A stretch of 64,000 nt of DNA, from assembly GCA_010093485.1 (NCBI GenBank), contig MU001511.1, forward strand, positions 717,953-781,952. The letters are read 5' to 3'. The DNA comes from Karstenula rhodostoma CBS 690.94. Lineage: Eukaryota; Ascomycota; Dothideomycetes; Pleosporales; Didymosphaeriaceae. Within the stretch, counting starts at the first letter, position 1. Each line of letters opens with the position of its first letter. A program made the position numbers and the translations under genes. Under the pieces are notes generated by a model that saw only the letters and a list, made by a program, of their open reading frames with translations, was not told where the DNA came from and did not search any database. Positions 20,705 through 31,213 of the stretch are shown piece after piece.

Positions 20705-22327
20705 TCACGGCTCATACCGATCGCTCTCGTGCCTGACCGGCCGATAGGTGAAGTAATCAAACTTAGCCTTCGTCTCCAACCCATTCAAATCGCTCGCCGC
20801 AACCCCCACAAACGCCCCCGTGAAACTCCCATCCACCTGGTGCCCACCACATTCGTCGCTCAAGATACTCGCGTCATACACCGGCCCGATCTTCGTAAGC
20901 TCCACCGCACCCTCCAGCGCATACGAAAACTGCAGGTCCTTCCCCCGAATGCTGATAGCGAGCCGGACCTTGCCCTCCTGCGGGATGGACACCGGCTCCG
21001 CGATTGGGAATTTCAGGCGGCCCTCGGGCCACGATGCTTCTGACGCGAGGATGAGGAGTTCCCGCTTGCCGTCGGCATGCGCGGTGACGGTGAGGTAGAA
21101 GAAGTTGTATCGGCAGTAGTACGCTATGAGCCCCGCGAACTGCCGCTCGTCCAGCGGGCTGAAGTGCACCAGCGTCTCCGCGTCGTACGAGAAATGCGTC
21201 TGCCGCCGCGCGACGAGCGCCTGTTCGAACCAGCTGCCGGTTGTCTCGCGCCCCGTGAGTTCGAGCGCGCCGTCCTGCACGGCGAAGATGCGCTCTGGCT
21301 CGGGGGTCCGCAGCCACTGGAAGTCTTTGTGCAGACCATCTGAAGCGGAAAACGTGTAGTGCTGCTCGGCCCAGTAGGCGGTGTCGTCACGAGCAGCGGG
21401 CAGCTCCACGGTGAGCGAGGGAACGGGTCCGTTCTTCACGTACAGCCAGTCGTCGTCGGCCCAATACGCCTCTTGGATCGCGCACTCGCGGCCGAGCACG
21501 CACCGACGCTTTTGCGTTATCGGGCGGCCTGTCAGGTGGACGACGTACGTCTTGCCGTCTTCGGATTCAACTATGTCTGCATGTCCTGCTCGTTGCAGCG
21601 GCGCAAGAGGCGCCTTCGCAGAGGACAAAATCGGATTCTTGGGATGCACTTCGTACGGGCCCCAGATGTCCTTGCTCCGCGCGAGGGTAGCGGCGTGTCC
21701 GTACCCAGTCCCGGCCTCGGCCGTAAGCAGATAGTACCATCCGTTCCTCTTGTACAGATGCGGGCCCTCGACGAAATCAAGCTCTGTGCCGAAAAATATC
21801 GTTTTCCAGGGCCCGACCAACTTCCCCTCCTTCTCCGACCACTCCTGCAGCCGTATCCCCGCGAAAGACCGCGGCCGCCGTCGGTGGTCCTGAAGCATGT
21901 TCACGAACCACTTCTTCCCGTCCTCGTCGTGGAACAGACTGGGGTCGAAACCCGATGAGTTGACGTAGAAAGGTTCGCTCCAGGGGCCTTCAATTGTCTC
22001 TGAGGTGACGATGTAGTTGTGCGCATCTTTGAAACTGCCATCTTTCCTCTTCACGTCGGTGTAGACTAGGTAGAACTTGGACCCGTCGTGCGTCAAGCAT
22101 GGCGCCCAGACACCACAGCTGTCGGGATCCCCGCGCATGTCGAGCTGAGATTTGCGGCTCAGCGGGCGTGTGGCGAGCGTCCAGTTGGCGAGGTCCCGTG
22201 AATGGTGAATCTGCACGCCGGGAAACCACTCAAAGGTCGACGTTGCGATGTAGTAGTCCGACCCCACGCGTAGAATGGAGGGGTCGGCATTGAAGCCCGG
22301 GAGGATGGGGTTGAGGACCTTTGGCAT
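20705..22327 (-). CDS. GH43 beta-xylosidase / alpha-arabinofuranosidase
   Basis: Intronless, 540 aa from ATG 22327 (MPKVLNPILPGFNADPS). An earlier in-frame ATG at 22390 would add 21 residues that the family lacks. The five-bladed propeller of GH43 is visible: general base Asp15 in NADPS, the pKa-modulating Asp in SSGFDPSLF, and the acid Glu in DFVEGPHLY. The C-terminal ~200 residues form the beta-sandwich domain found in xylan 1,4-beta-xylosidases of GH43. There is no signal peptide, so it is probably intracellular and hydrolyses imported xylo-oligosaccharides. No sugar transporter or xylanase adjoins it. The whole frame is GC-rich and unbroken. Xylosidase versus arabinofuranosidase activity cannot be decided from sequence alone. 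Confidence 0.92.
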   Translation of the reverse strand: MPKVLNPILPGFNADPSILRVGSDYYIATSTFEWFPGVQIHHSRDLANWTLATRPLSRKSQLDMRGDPDSCGVWAPCLTHDGSKFYLVYTDVKRKDGSFKDAHNYIVTSETIEGPWSEPFYVNSSGFDPSLFHDEDGKKWFVNMLQDHRRRPRSFAGIRLQEWSEKEGKLVGPWKTIFFGTELDFVEGPHLYKRNGWYYLLTAEAGTGYGHAATLARSKDIWGPYEVHPKNPILSSAKAPLAPLQRAGHADIVESEDGKTYVVHLTGRPITQKRRCVLGRECAIQEAYWADDDWLYVKNGPVPSLTVELPAARDDTAYWAEQHYTFSASDGLHKDFQWLRTPEPERIFAVQDGALELTGRETTGSWFEQALVARRQTHFSYDAETLVHFSPLDERQFAGLIAYYCRYNFFYLTVTAHADGKRELLILASEASWPEGRLKFPIAEPVSIPQEGKVRLAISIRGKDLQFSYALEGAVELTKIGPVYDASILSDECGGHQVDGSFTGAFVGVAASDLNGLETKAKFDYFTYRPVRHESDRYEP

Positions 22328-22390
22328 TGTGGTAGAGTGAGGCTGTGGAGGCGCAAATCTGGGGAGTTGACGATGGGCACTTGGAATCAT

Positions 22391-23153
22391 GGCCTGGGTA
22401 GATGGCGGCGTATTTGATGCTTTTGAGGTGGGATGTCATCGCTGAGATGCACGTGTCTATTTACCCGGTCGACCCCACCTTATTAACCACCGCATATTGT
22501 CGTAGTAGTAGTATAGTATGACGGGATGCCGTGTGTACCGATATACTGCCAATCGGTGGCTTGGTTCGATTTGATAATGGGGAGTACGCAGGGGGGTTTA
22601 GGGTTTGGGATTTGGCCAGGACGCGTCGAGAAGTCCGACGCGAGATCACGAGATGCATCATCCACATGCTGATCTCGAATATTCCAGTCTCTCTGACTTT
22701 CAGTCTCTCTGATAGCGGGGCAGTAGAAGCTTCTAAGAATTGGTACCCTGCGCTTACCGAGTAACGAAGTGAGGTGCAAGAGTGATAGATTGCGATGATG
22801 GCGGAAGCGGCCTAGACAGGTTTAGTGCAACATGCATGTCGAGCTGAAGAATGAATTCACAAACAGCTACCTGTAGGTCACAGTCCTCAACGACAATCGA
22901 TAAACGCGGGATACAGAGGATTATATTGTTTCTAGATCCACAACCTTGGGACCCTAGGGAGAAAATGGCAGCCTCATCCTACCCACCCATATCCTTTCCG
23001 TGCACCCAAACTATGCAATGGCAAAGTACCGGTCGATATTTTGATGCATTTGGAACTGGACACAGGTGTGAAACCGGTGTCCGACTATCTGGCTACTAAC
23101 TAAGATCATAGGCACACTTGATTTCCAGAGCACGTGCCCCATTCTCAATACCA
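22391..23153. other. Intergenic stretch, no gene seen
   Basis: Promoter of the GH43 gene on one side and 3' flank of the ice-binding gene on the other. Frames are short and random in look. Confidence 0.5.
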
Positions 23154-24594
23154 CTAGTGTCTTCTTTTTCCACCTCCGCCTCCACCACCTCCGCCTCCGC
23201 CTCCACCTCCACCTCCTTTTCCACCTCCGCCCTTACCAAAGCCACCACCGCCACCACCTCCTCCTTTTCCACCTCCGCCCTTACCAAAGCCACCACCTCC
23301 TCCTCCTCCTTTGCCACCTCCGCCCTTACCGAAGCCACCACCTCCTCCTCCTCCTTTGCCACCTCCGCCCTTACCGAAGCCACCACCTCCTCCTCCTCCT
23401 TTTCCACCTCCACCCTTACCAAAGCCACCACCTCCTGGGATGATGATGGGCCTGGGTGGGGGAGGGAAAATAGGGAATGGCGGAAATGGCCCAGGGTAAC
23501 GAGTTGGAAATATACGAGTGGTGGTCAGGGTGGAAGAGTAGGTAGTTTGCGTTGGTGAAGAGGTTGTTGACGGAGAGGTCGTTGACGAGAATGACGAGGA
23601 TGACGAGGATGACGATGACGAGGATGACGAAGAAGTCGTTGAAGATACTACCGAAGAGGTCGTTGAGATGGCGGTAGATGTTGTGGAAGAGATGAGAGAG
23701 GACGACTAAGAGGATGTTAGCAAGAAACCCTAAGATGTGGGCGATATCACTAGAGAACAACAACGGAGATGATGATGGAGAAGGTATCGGAGAGGATGTC
23801 GCAGGGTCCGTCACGGCAAGCGTGCCAGACGTTGGTGCAGAAGATGACAAAAATAGAGATGGGGCACTCACAGAACTGCTCGACACGGCCGCTACAGTAC
23901 AATCATTTTGTGCCGTAACCGTATCGTTGACGAGCGTAATCGCCCCGTTCAACCCAATCACCCCTCCATCGACCGTAGCCCCCGAACCCAACGATGCCGA
24001 GTTCTGGGCGAGAATGTTGCCAACGAACATAGTTCCTGCGCCCAGCGTAGCCGAATCTCCGACCTGGAAGAAGACGTTGCACGCTCGGGCGCCATTGATG
24101 AGAACAATGGATGAACCTGCCGCGGTGGCAAGGTTACCTGGGATCTGGAAAACGAAGAGTGAATTCGGGTCGTTCTGTCCGTCGAGGACAGTCGTGCCGG
24201 TCATCGTGACATCCGCATCCGCGTTGTAGACCCCAGGAGTGAAGATCTGGTTACCAGTATCTGCCGGAATCGCGGCGGTGGGCGTTAGGCCAGCAGCAGT
24301 ATTGTACGCCGCCTGGGCATCCTGAACAGCAAGGTTTGCGGCATCGTTGCCGGCGTTGATAGTACCTGAAGTCCCAGGCGGAAATCCCGTGACGGAATTT
24401 ATGTCATTTGGGTATATACCAATCAGGCCATTGATAACGGTATTGCCCGTGTTGGTGATGGCTGTATTCGCAATGAGGCCGTACTGCGATGCGGTGCCGA
24501 GATCGATTTGCGATTGCCCTTGCACAGAAGCGAGTTCACCAAAGCTGTAGACGACAGCAAGAAGCCTCAAAAGGCCGAAGTTTGAGGAGCGCAT
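23154..24594 (-). CDS. Secreted ice-binding protein (DUF3494) with Gly/Lys repeat tail
   Basis: Two exons, 24594-23872 and 23705-23154, joined over a 166-bp intron (GTGAGT..TTAG with a GCTAAC branch); 424 aa. ATG 24594 opens a signal peptide ending near VQG-QS; an ATG at 24621 is an alternative. Residues ~25-225 are the ice-binding beta-helix: DLGTASQYGLIANTAITNTG at the start and NILAQNSASLGSGATVDGGV at the end are DUF3494 landmarks. Splicing then gives a Ser/Thr linker with 11 Ser in a row, a Pro-rich hinge, and a tail of about five GGGFGKGGGGKGGGG units ending KRRH. Without splicing the frame drifts into a hydrophobic artefact and misses the tail. Family role: adsorbs to ice, inhibits recrystallisation or holds cells near brine. 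The tail could anchor to wall or surfaces (inference). DUF3494 genes are often horizontally spread among cold-adapted microbes. Confidence 0.85.
23190..23440 (-). repeat. 45-bp tandem repeats encoding GGGFGKGGGGKGGGG
   Basis: About four good copies and one diverged copy of a 45-bp unit inside exon 2 of the ice-binding gene; units differ mostly at third codon positions. On the plus strand they read as Pro-rich frames, which are shadows. Confidence 0.85.
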
Positions 24595-25768
24595 GACGGC
24601 TCTGGATGAGAAGTGGCGCATCCGCAAACCCACGGTATGACGCTTTATATAAGCCGGGGAAGCATAGTCACCCTCTCAAGTGCACCCAGTCGACGATGGA
24701 GGGTCGAAGAATGGTGGCGAGGCATTACACAAGTTTGTGGTTAGGAATGAGTTCCTGGAGATTCCACGGGAATGCCTACGAATCTCGCCATAGAATTGGG
24801 AACAAAACCACCATAGCACATCCGAAAATATCTGCGCTAGAGGCCGATTGGAGAAACAATGTACATTCCGTATTGTTGTGGCAAGTGATAGACCTTTTGC
24901 ACTAGAGGCTGCATGAAAAACTAACATACATTCCATAACGTATATTTTCCTGGCGTCGAGCAGGGCCACATCATAGCTAGTTAGGGAGACAAGATCCTAA
25001 CTGAAAAGCGCAAGTGCGCGGTGAGTGCGAAGCAAAACCTGAATAGCCAACGCACCTATCATATCTACCCCTGTCTTTCCAATTCCTGCCATCCGAAATT
25101 ACTCAATACAAACACTGCACCACCAACAGTCTCTCAATCTCCAATCACAGCACCTTCGAGACCTGCACACCCGAGTTCCCTAGACTACCATCCCCAATTT
25201 CCTCCCTACATCCACCCCCCCCCCCTTAGAGTAGATCAACCACACGCACTCAAAGTAAACCCGACGTATGCTGACTCACCAATATACCCCGTTGCACACC
25301 CCTTCCTTCCCACTCCCATATCTAGACCCATCTACCCGCCCAACCCCACACCACGCCCTCTCCAGTAACAAAATAGCCCCTACACTCACCCCTCCTATAT
25401 ACAAACCCACCACCCGCCTTACCCCTTGACATTCCACCTCATCCCCCTCCACTAACGTGAACCCAACCTACCCCTAAGTTCCAACCCTCTCTCCTCAGGC
25501 CACCCACATACCGTAGCCTTCTGCATCCCCTAAACAAACACCCCCCTATCCTAGCTCCTAAACCCACATCCCCTCACTAACCACCAACCTTCAGAGGGAA
25601 TCCCCATCCCGTCCTATCCCATCACATCCCATCCCCACCGCCTTCCGCATAACCCCGCATAACGTTTAAACCGCACAGCACAGCACATCACTTCGGACTC
25701 AGCTCCGCTTTCCCAAAACAATCCATCCTATAGATAGTTTCAGTAGCTCAATCCGACCGCACCAGCTG

Positions 25769-25790
25769 GGTGATGTGATGTGATGTGATA
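25769..25790. repeat. Pentamer microsatellite (GTGAT)n
   Basis: GTGATGTGATGTGATGTGAT, four uninterrupted units. Confidence 0.8.
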
Positions 25791-25983
25791 TAAAACTCTT
25801 GTAGGTAGCGCGGAAACAGGGTAAAGGGAGAGCGGGGGGGAATGAAGCACCGGGCCTTCCACGCATCTCGGACCTATATCCGTCGTTCCCCACCGCGCAC
25901 ACGCCACACCCCAATACGGTGCTTGCAAACCTGAGTGAGTTTAAGTTTAAAACATGGTAACATATCATTCCATTCCTTTCTTT

Positions 25984-26008
25984 TCATCTCATCTCATCTC
26001 ATCTCACT
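25984..26008. repeat. Pentamer microsatellite (CATCT)n
   Basis: About five tandem CATCT units just upstream of the SEC21 stop codon, in its 3' region. Confidence 0.8.
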
Positions 26009-26065
26009 CGCTATCTTACCCCTCCCTCCCCACCTCCACCACCGCACCTCCGACCCCCCCCTCCG

Positions 26066-29039
26066 TTACGCCACACTCCCCACCACCAACGCCGCAACGC
26101 CCTCCTCCTCGCTCCTTGCCTCAATCTTCATCGTGACCCCCGTCTTCGCGCTAAATGCCATCCTTACCATACTCGCGACCTTACCCCCTGTGATCGTCTT
26201 GCCGTACAGCTTGAGTGTGTGCGTGCTCTGCGCGAGCGGGACGTCGGTGCCCTCGAGCGGCTGCAGGGAGAGCGCTTTGATGAGCTGTTCTGTGGCGTCT
26301 GCGTTGCATGTTAGTTTCTTCTCTATTGTAAAGATAGAATGTGTGTGGGGGTATATCGTACCCGCTATGCTCTTCATATTGCTCAGCTGCAGCGTCTCCG
26401 TCGCGCTGTCGCCGTTGCTCTGCTCCCACACGTTGTCGAAGCTGCCCGCATACGCCGGGACGACATAGTCTGCGCCGTTGAGGTCGAGGTCCTCGACCTG
26501 GTACTCGTCTGGGTAGCCGTCGCCGTCCTCGGGCTCGCCCGTGCTGGGGTCGATTTCCTTGCTGACGAACTTGAGCGTGTTGGTGAAGGACGTCGCGATG
26601 AACTGCGACTCCGTCTCCAGGCGCTTGAACGAGACGTAGATGGTGCCGGGCTCGTTGGTGGGGAGCTTGGGCGCGGGAATGATGAAGTCCTCCTCCAGGC
26701 CTGAGTCGTCGTCCTCGGCGGCAACCACCATCTCGACGTCCAAAAGCACGGTGTCGGGAAGTGTGTTCTTGACGTCGTATTGGAGGACGACGTGGTCCTT
26801 GAAGATGTGCTTGATGGCGGTGACGACGTATTCCGTCTCCGACTCCGTGAGCTCGACCACCGCACTCGACTTGAGCAAGCCACCGTGCGCGGCAAGCTCT
26901 GGGATCTTCTGCAGCTCTTCAGCGTACTTTTGTGTTGCTGCGGTCGCCGAAGCGGCTGCGTCTGCGCCACTCTTGGCGGGTGTTTTGGCGGCGCTGGGGG
27001 CTTTGAGTATGGGTGTGGAGCCCTCGGTCTTCTTGCTGAGGTCTTCGGCATCTGCTTGTTCGCGGGATACGGTAGGGATCTTGGTGATGTCGAACGGGTC
27101 TGCGAACGTGTCCTTGGAGTCGGAGCTGACGTACATGGTGAGCTGGTGCTCGAGGGTGGGTAGTGAGTACATGGAGTCGTTTCGGACGAAGCTAATGGCG
27201 AGGTCGTCGTCCTGGTCCATTAACCTGAGGTTGAGCGCCGCACGATCTCGGACCTCGTCGTCTACATCGTCAAGACACCTGGAAAGGAGTACGTGGACAG
27301 ACTTCTTGATCTCGGGATCTTTCTGGCCAACACCAAACTTGGCAAGCGCGGAAGTAGCAGCTGCGCGAACAATGGCATTCTCCAGTACGACGCGGTTGTA
27401 GATGTACCGGATGTACTTGGTCGGGTGTGGCGTGGAAGGGCCTTCGCGTCCGAGTACGAAAAGAATGCGCACTGCAAGCTTGGTGAACTCGCAGTCTTCG
27501 ATGAATTCGCAAAGCGTAGCCAGGGCATCCTCCTTGGCCTCGGGAACGAAACGAATGAGATCCATAATGGCTTCGACCACGGAGCGCTTGAATTCGTAGC
27601 CGCCCTCGTCACGGAGAATGCCGCTGAGGAAGGCAAGGAAACCGGCCTGCTTTGACTTGAACTTGAGGGCCAGCGTGCGGACTGCTTCGACGATGGTCAC
27701 CTTGAACTCGTCCGTGATCTCAGCCATGAAACCAGTGATTTGCTTCATGAGTCGATCCACGGAAGTCTCGTTGCCCGTCTTGAGGAGCGTGGTGATGGCG
27801 AAGGTGGCAATGCTGCGGTTGGAGTTTGTGATGAGCGACTCGATGTCCTGATTGCATGATCGGACAGCATCCGGCTTGAAAGAGGCCATGGTCGACAGTA
27901 TCCTCAACGCGGCGAACTTTGTCACTGCGCGAGGAGAGGTGAGGAAGAGCTGCAGAACGTGGACCGCTTGCACGAGCTCGGCATCGGAGACGCCGCGCAA
28001 GTCGCTGATGGCCTTTGCGGCCTCGAAGTTGACCATCTCGGACTTGTGGCGCAGCCAGCCGTCGAGCAGCTGGACCATGGGCTTGCGCAGGTTCGGGTCC
28101 TCCTCTGCGAGCTTGGCGGCGAGTCTGACCAGCAGCACGGTCGCAGCAGGGCTCTTGACGACGCCCGCAGCGGAGTACTGCTGCACCATCTTAACCAGGC
28201 TCATGCGGTCGCCCGCCCGCATCTGGTACAGCAACCCAATGGCGTGGTACTGTGTCATGTAGCTTGTGCTCGCCTGGAGCGTATTGTGCGAGCTGCCTCC
28301 GAAGCCGCCCAAAAAACCGCCAGACTTGGGACCCGATGCCGCCTCTTGCGCTTCTGACTGCCATCTCCGGACAACATCCTTTGCGACGGGGAGGAGGTGG
28401 TACGAGGAAACAAGGGCGGCCGAGGACACGGAGGGGTTCTTGTCGACGATGCACGTCTTGACAAGACGCTCAATGGCCTGCACGGTGGAGGCGTCGATGA
28501 CGCGGCAGAGGGCGCGGATCGCATTGGGCCGGTATACGACGTCGCTGCCGACCGAGGTGTCCTTCATGATGGAGGCAGTGACCATGATGACATCGTCTGC
28601 GTTGCCAGCGAGCTCCTTGAGGACGAGGTAGACCATCTGGCGGAGGGAGGCATCTTTGTTGGAGAAGAGCTTCGAGACTGCGGTGATCAGCGGAGTCTTG
28701 AGCGGGTGCAAGGACAGGTCGCATACTGCCGAAGAAAAGGTTGGTGGCTTCCTGTCTGCCCCAGCTCTCGCCGGTGAAGAGCAGCAGCGCGAGCTTGGTC
28801 AATATCTGGGCGGGTCAGCATCTTTCCCTTGTCACGCTCCCGTGCACGACGTACCACTCTGCATTTCCGCGGCGATATGGGGCTCTGGCTGAATACTCGT
28901 GCTGTGCTCCGTGTCAGCTCCCGCATCTTCAAGACGCCCGCAAGCTCCCCATTGCACGTCGGCGCGGCGTACCTTCCTGGAAGACGGAAGTCTTGTCGAT
29001 CTGTGCCACTCCGCCGACGTCCTCGTGCTTCTTGTCCAT
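26066..29039 (-). CDS. SEC21: Coatomer subunit gamma (COPI coat)
   Basis: Five exons: 29039-28973, 28901-28855, 28805-28727, 28677-26362, 26298-26066; introns 49-71 bp plus a 63-bp stop-free one near the 3' end; 913 aa. Splicing of the first exons yields [20 protein letters not shown] then [18 protein letters not shown] and [20 protein letters not shown], the invariant N-terminus of gamma-COP. Residues ~1-560 are the HEAT-repeat adaptin trunk. A Pro/Ala linker follows, and the C-terminal ~270 residues form the appendage domain. The protein is part of the heptameric COPI coat on Golgi-to-ER vesicles and binds Arf1 and dilysine cargo. Essential in yeast. It is transcribed away from lipoyl synthase across a 434-bp intergenic region. 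The 63-bp intron has an AAACTAAC branch and its removal joins MKSIA to [10 protein letters not shown]. Confidence 0.95.
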
Positions 29040-29473
29040 GGTTGCAGAGTGCAGGCGCCCGCCGCGAGCCCGTCCTCAAAAGTGTGTATGGTGTCCTTCT
29101 CCTGCTCCGCCTAACGTGGCCTCTCCCAAAAGCTGGCGGCGCGATGTGTGGACTGGTGGATTTCGGTGGGGGTGGTGGGCGAGGGGTGGAATACGGCGGG
29201 CGGCGTGCGGTAGGGCAATGGGCGTGTCGGAATGGGCGACGTGGTGGGTGTCCTCTCCGCTACGGCGCAATGCAGGGATGCCTCCAATTGTGGGCGGCCG
29301 TGTTTGTCGTGTTTGCATTGGAGGCTGCGGCTGCTGCTGACTCAGCCAGCCCTGCCGCCTTGTTTAGCGTCGGGAGAAGGCGCGGCCAGCGGCGGGATTT
29401 CGAGGGCGAGGGCACTTTTGCGTGCTCGACTGTGAACTCCCCGTCCTCTTCAGACCCACGCCTTGCACGCACA

Positions 29474-30697
29474 ATGGCAGCCTCAGTCCCCCGCTCGGCC
29501 TCTCTCCTATCTATACCGAATGCATCGCGCTTACTACGGCCGGCATCGCGATGCGCCCGCACCTTCGCCACCACCTCGGACCCTCCCTCGCAGTCATCCA
29601 CGCCCGCACGACGCCCGACCAGCTTCGCCGACAAACTCAACACGGGGCCCTCGTTCAACGACTTCGTGAACCCAAACGCGCCGCTTCCCCCATCCGAGGC
29701 CTACGAGATCAAGACGGCCACCGTCGGCCCCAGCGGCCGCAAGAAGACAATCACACGGCTGCCCGAGTGGCTGAAGACGCCCATACCCGTCAACGACAAC
29801 TACAAGCGCCTGAAGAACGACCTGCGCGGGCTGAACCTGCACACCGTCTGCGAAGAGGCAAAATGCCCAAACATATCCGACTGCTGGGGCGGCAGCGAGA
29901 AGAGCGCGGCCACGGCGACCATCATGCTCATGGGCGACACATGCACGCGCGGCTGCCGCTTCTGCTCGGTGAAGACCTCCAAAGCACCCCCGCCACTCGA
30001 CGTCCACGAGCCTGAGAACACCGCCGAGGCTCTGCGGAGATGGGGGCTGGGCTACGTCGTCCTCACCGCCGTCGACCGCGACGACCTCGCCGACGGCGGC
30101 GCCCTCCACTGGGCCGAATCCGTGATGAAGATCAAGCAGAAGTCGCCGCAGATGCTCGTCGAGACGCTGACGGGCGACTTCGCGGGCGATCTGGAAATGG
30201 TGAGGCTGGTTGTGCGCAGCGGCATGGACGTCTTCGCGCACAACATTGAGACCGTCGAGGAGCTCACCCCCTTCGTGCGCGACCGGAAAGCAAAGTTCCG
30301 CCAGAGCCTCGACGTCCTGCGCACCGCCAAGGAAGTCCGCCCCGACCTCATCACCAAGACGAGCATCATGCTGGGCCTCGGCGAGACGGACGCGCAGGTC
30401 GAGCATGCCCTCACCGAGCTCCGCAAGAACGGCGTCGATGTCGTGACGTTTGGCCAGTACATGCGGCCGACGAAGCGCCACATGGCCGTCACAGAGTACA
30501 TCACGCCCGACAAGTTCGAGATGTGGCGGCAGCGCGCGCTCGACCACGGCTTCCTGTACTGCGCGTCTGGCCCGCTCGTGCGGTCGAGCTACAAGGCCGG
30601 TGAGGCCTTCATCGAGAACGTGCTCAAGAAGCGCGCCGCGAAGAGGAACGAGATGCTTGGTGCGCAGGCGGTCGAGGACGAAACAAAGTCTGTATAA
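29474..30697 (+). CDS. LIP5: Lipoyl synthase, mitochondrial
   Basis: Intronless, 407 aa from ATG 29474. The frame is open far upstream, but that part lies in the SEC21 promoter and is not conserved in kind. Residues 1-35 are Arg/Ser/Ala-rich, a mitochondrial presequence. The auxiliary 4Fe-4S cluster motif C-x4-C-x5-C is seen as [12 protein letters not shown], the radical-SAM motif C-x3-C-x2-C as CTRGCRFC, and the C-terminal conserved serine in VRSSYKAGE. It inserts two sulfurs into octanoyl groups on pyruvate and 2-oxoglutarate dehydrogenase E2 subunits and on GcvH, using up its auxiliary cluster. Length matches fungal LIP5. Divergent from SEC21; the shared upstream region is about 430 bp. 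Confidence 0.96.
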   Translation: MAASVPRSASLLSIPNASRLLRPASRCARTFATTSDPPSQSSTPARRPTSFADKLNTGPSFNDFVNPNAPLPPSEAYEIKTATVGPSGRKKTITRLPEWLKTPIPVNDNYKRLKNDLRGLNLHTVCEEAKCPNISDCWGGSEKSAATATIMLMGDTCTRGCRFCSVKTSKAPPPLDVHEPENTAEALRRWGLGYVVLTAVDRDDLADGGALHWAESVMKIKQKSPQMLVETLTGDFAGDLEMVRLVVRSGMDVFAHNIETVEELTPFVRDRKAKFRQSLDVLRTAKEVRPDLITKTSIMLGLGETDAQVEHALTELRKNGVDVVTFGQYMRPTKRHMAVTEYITPDKFEMWRQRALDHGFLYCASGPLVRSSYKAGEAFIENVLKKRAAKRNEMLGAQAVEDETKSV

Positions 30698-31213
30698 TCT
30701 GGACGCGGTGCTGTTCTTCTTTCTTGTAACATTATACCGCCAGTGTATCGCTTTTCACGTGACACCTGTGGTTCTTCACACGAGCTTCAACGCTCGGCGA
30801 GCATTGTAGCGCCATTGGATGGGACATTTAGATACGGAATCTTTGATAATGGTAGTAACGAGCATGTACATCCGCTGTCGTGGTGCGGAATTCCCACAAC
30901 ACAAGCACACACACTTACTTTTTCCACTCGTGCCACCTCGCTCCTCGTCAGCCACTCCCTCTCCAGTAAAGCTGAACACGCATCATCAACGTTCGGAACA
31001 TATCATTTTCCTGACGTGGTAGCGTGGCACCGTGCATCCTGCAATATCTCGCTCACTGCAGCCACGCGAAAGGGGGATAGCTCTTGTAACCTACCTGGCT
31101 TGTAGGTGAGTTTCTGGTGAGTACATATAAATTTCCGCGAAAGGAATACGGAAAGCGAGGTTTGATATAGTAAATCGTTGCTCTTGAGAGCTGCCGGTCT
31201 GCTAACGACACCA
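30698..31213. other. Intergenic stretch, no gene seen
   Basis: 3' flank of lipoyl synthase and edge of the decayed region. Nothing recognisable. Confidence 0.5.

Larger units (their letters stand above)
24622..26065. other. Intergenic stretch with a G-poor, strand-asymmetric tract
   Basis: Lies between the ice-binding gene start and the SEC21 stop. From about 25030 to 25690 the plus strand is rich in C and A and very poor in G (roughly 4-6 G per 60 bases). Two pentamer microsatellites follow. No gene supportable on either strand. Confidence 0.6.

Noticed and set aside
23096..23431. Minus frame of KEEEEVVA repeats and plus Pro-rich frame
   Set aside because: Other-frame readings of the Gly/Lys repeats of the ice-binding protein.
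26640..27401. 253-codon plus frame within SEC21
   Set aside because: Antisense shadow; coatomer gamma is certain on the minus strand.
29594..30547. 317-codon minus frame opposite lipoyl synthase
   Set aside because: Antisense shadow of a GC-rich real gene; the plus strand has all LipA motifs.
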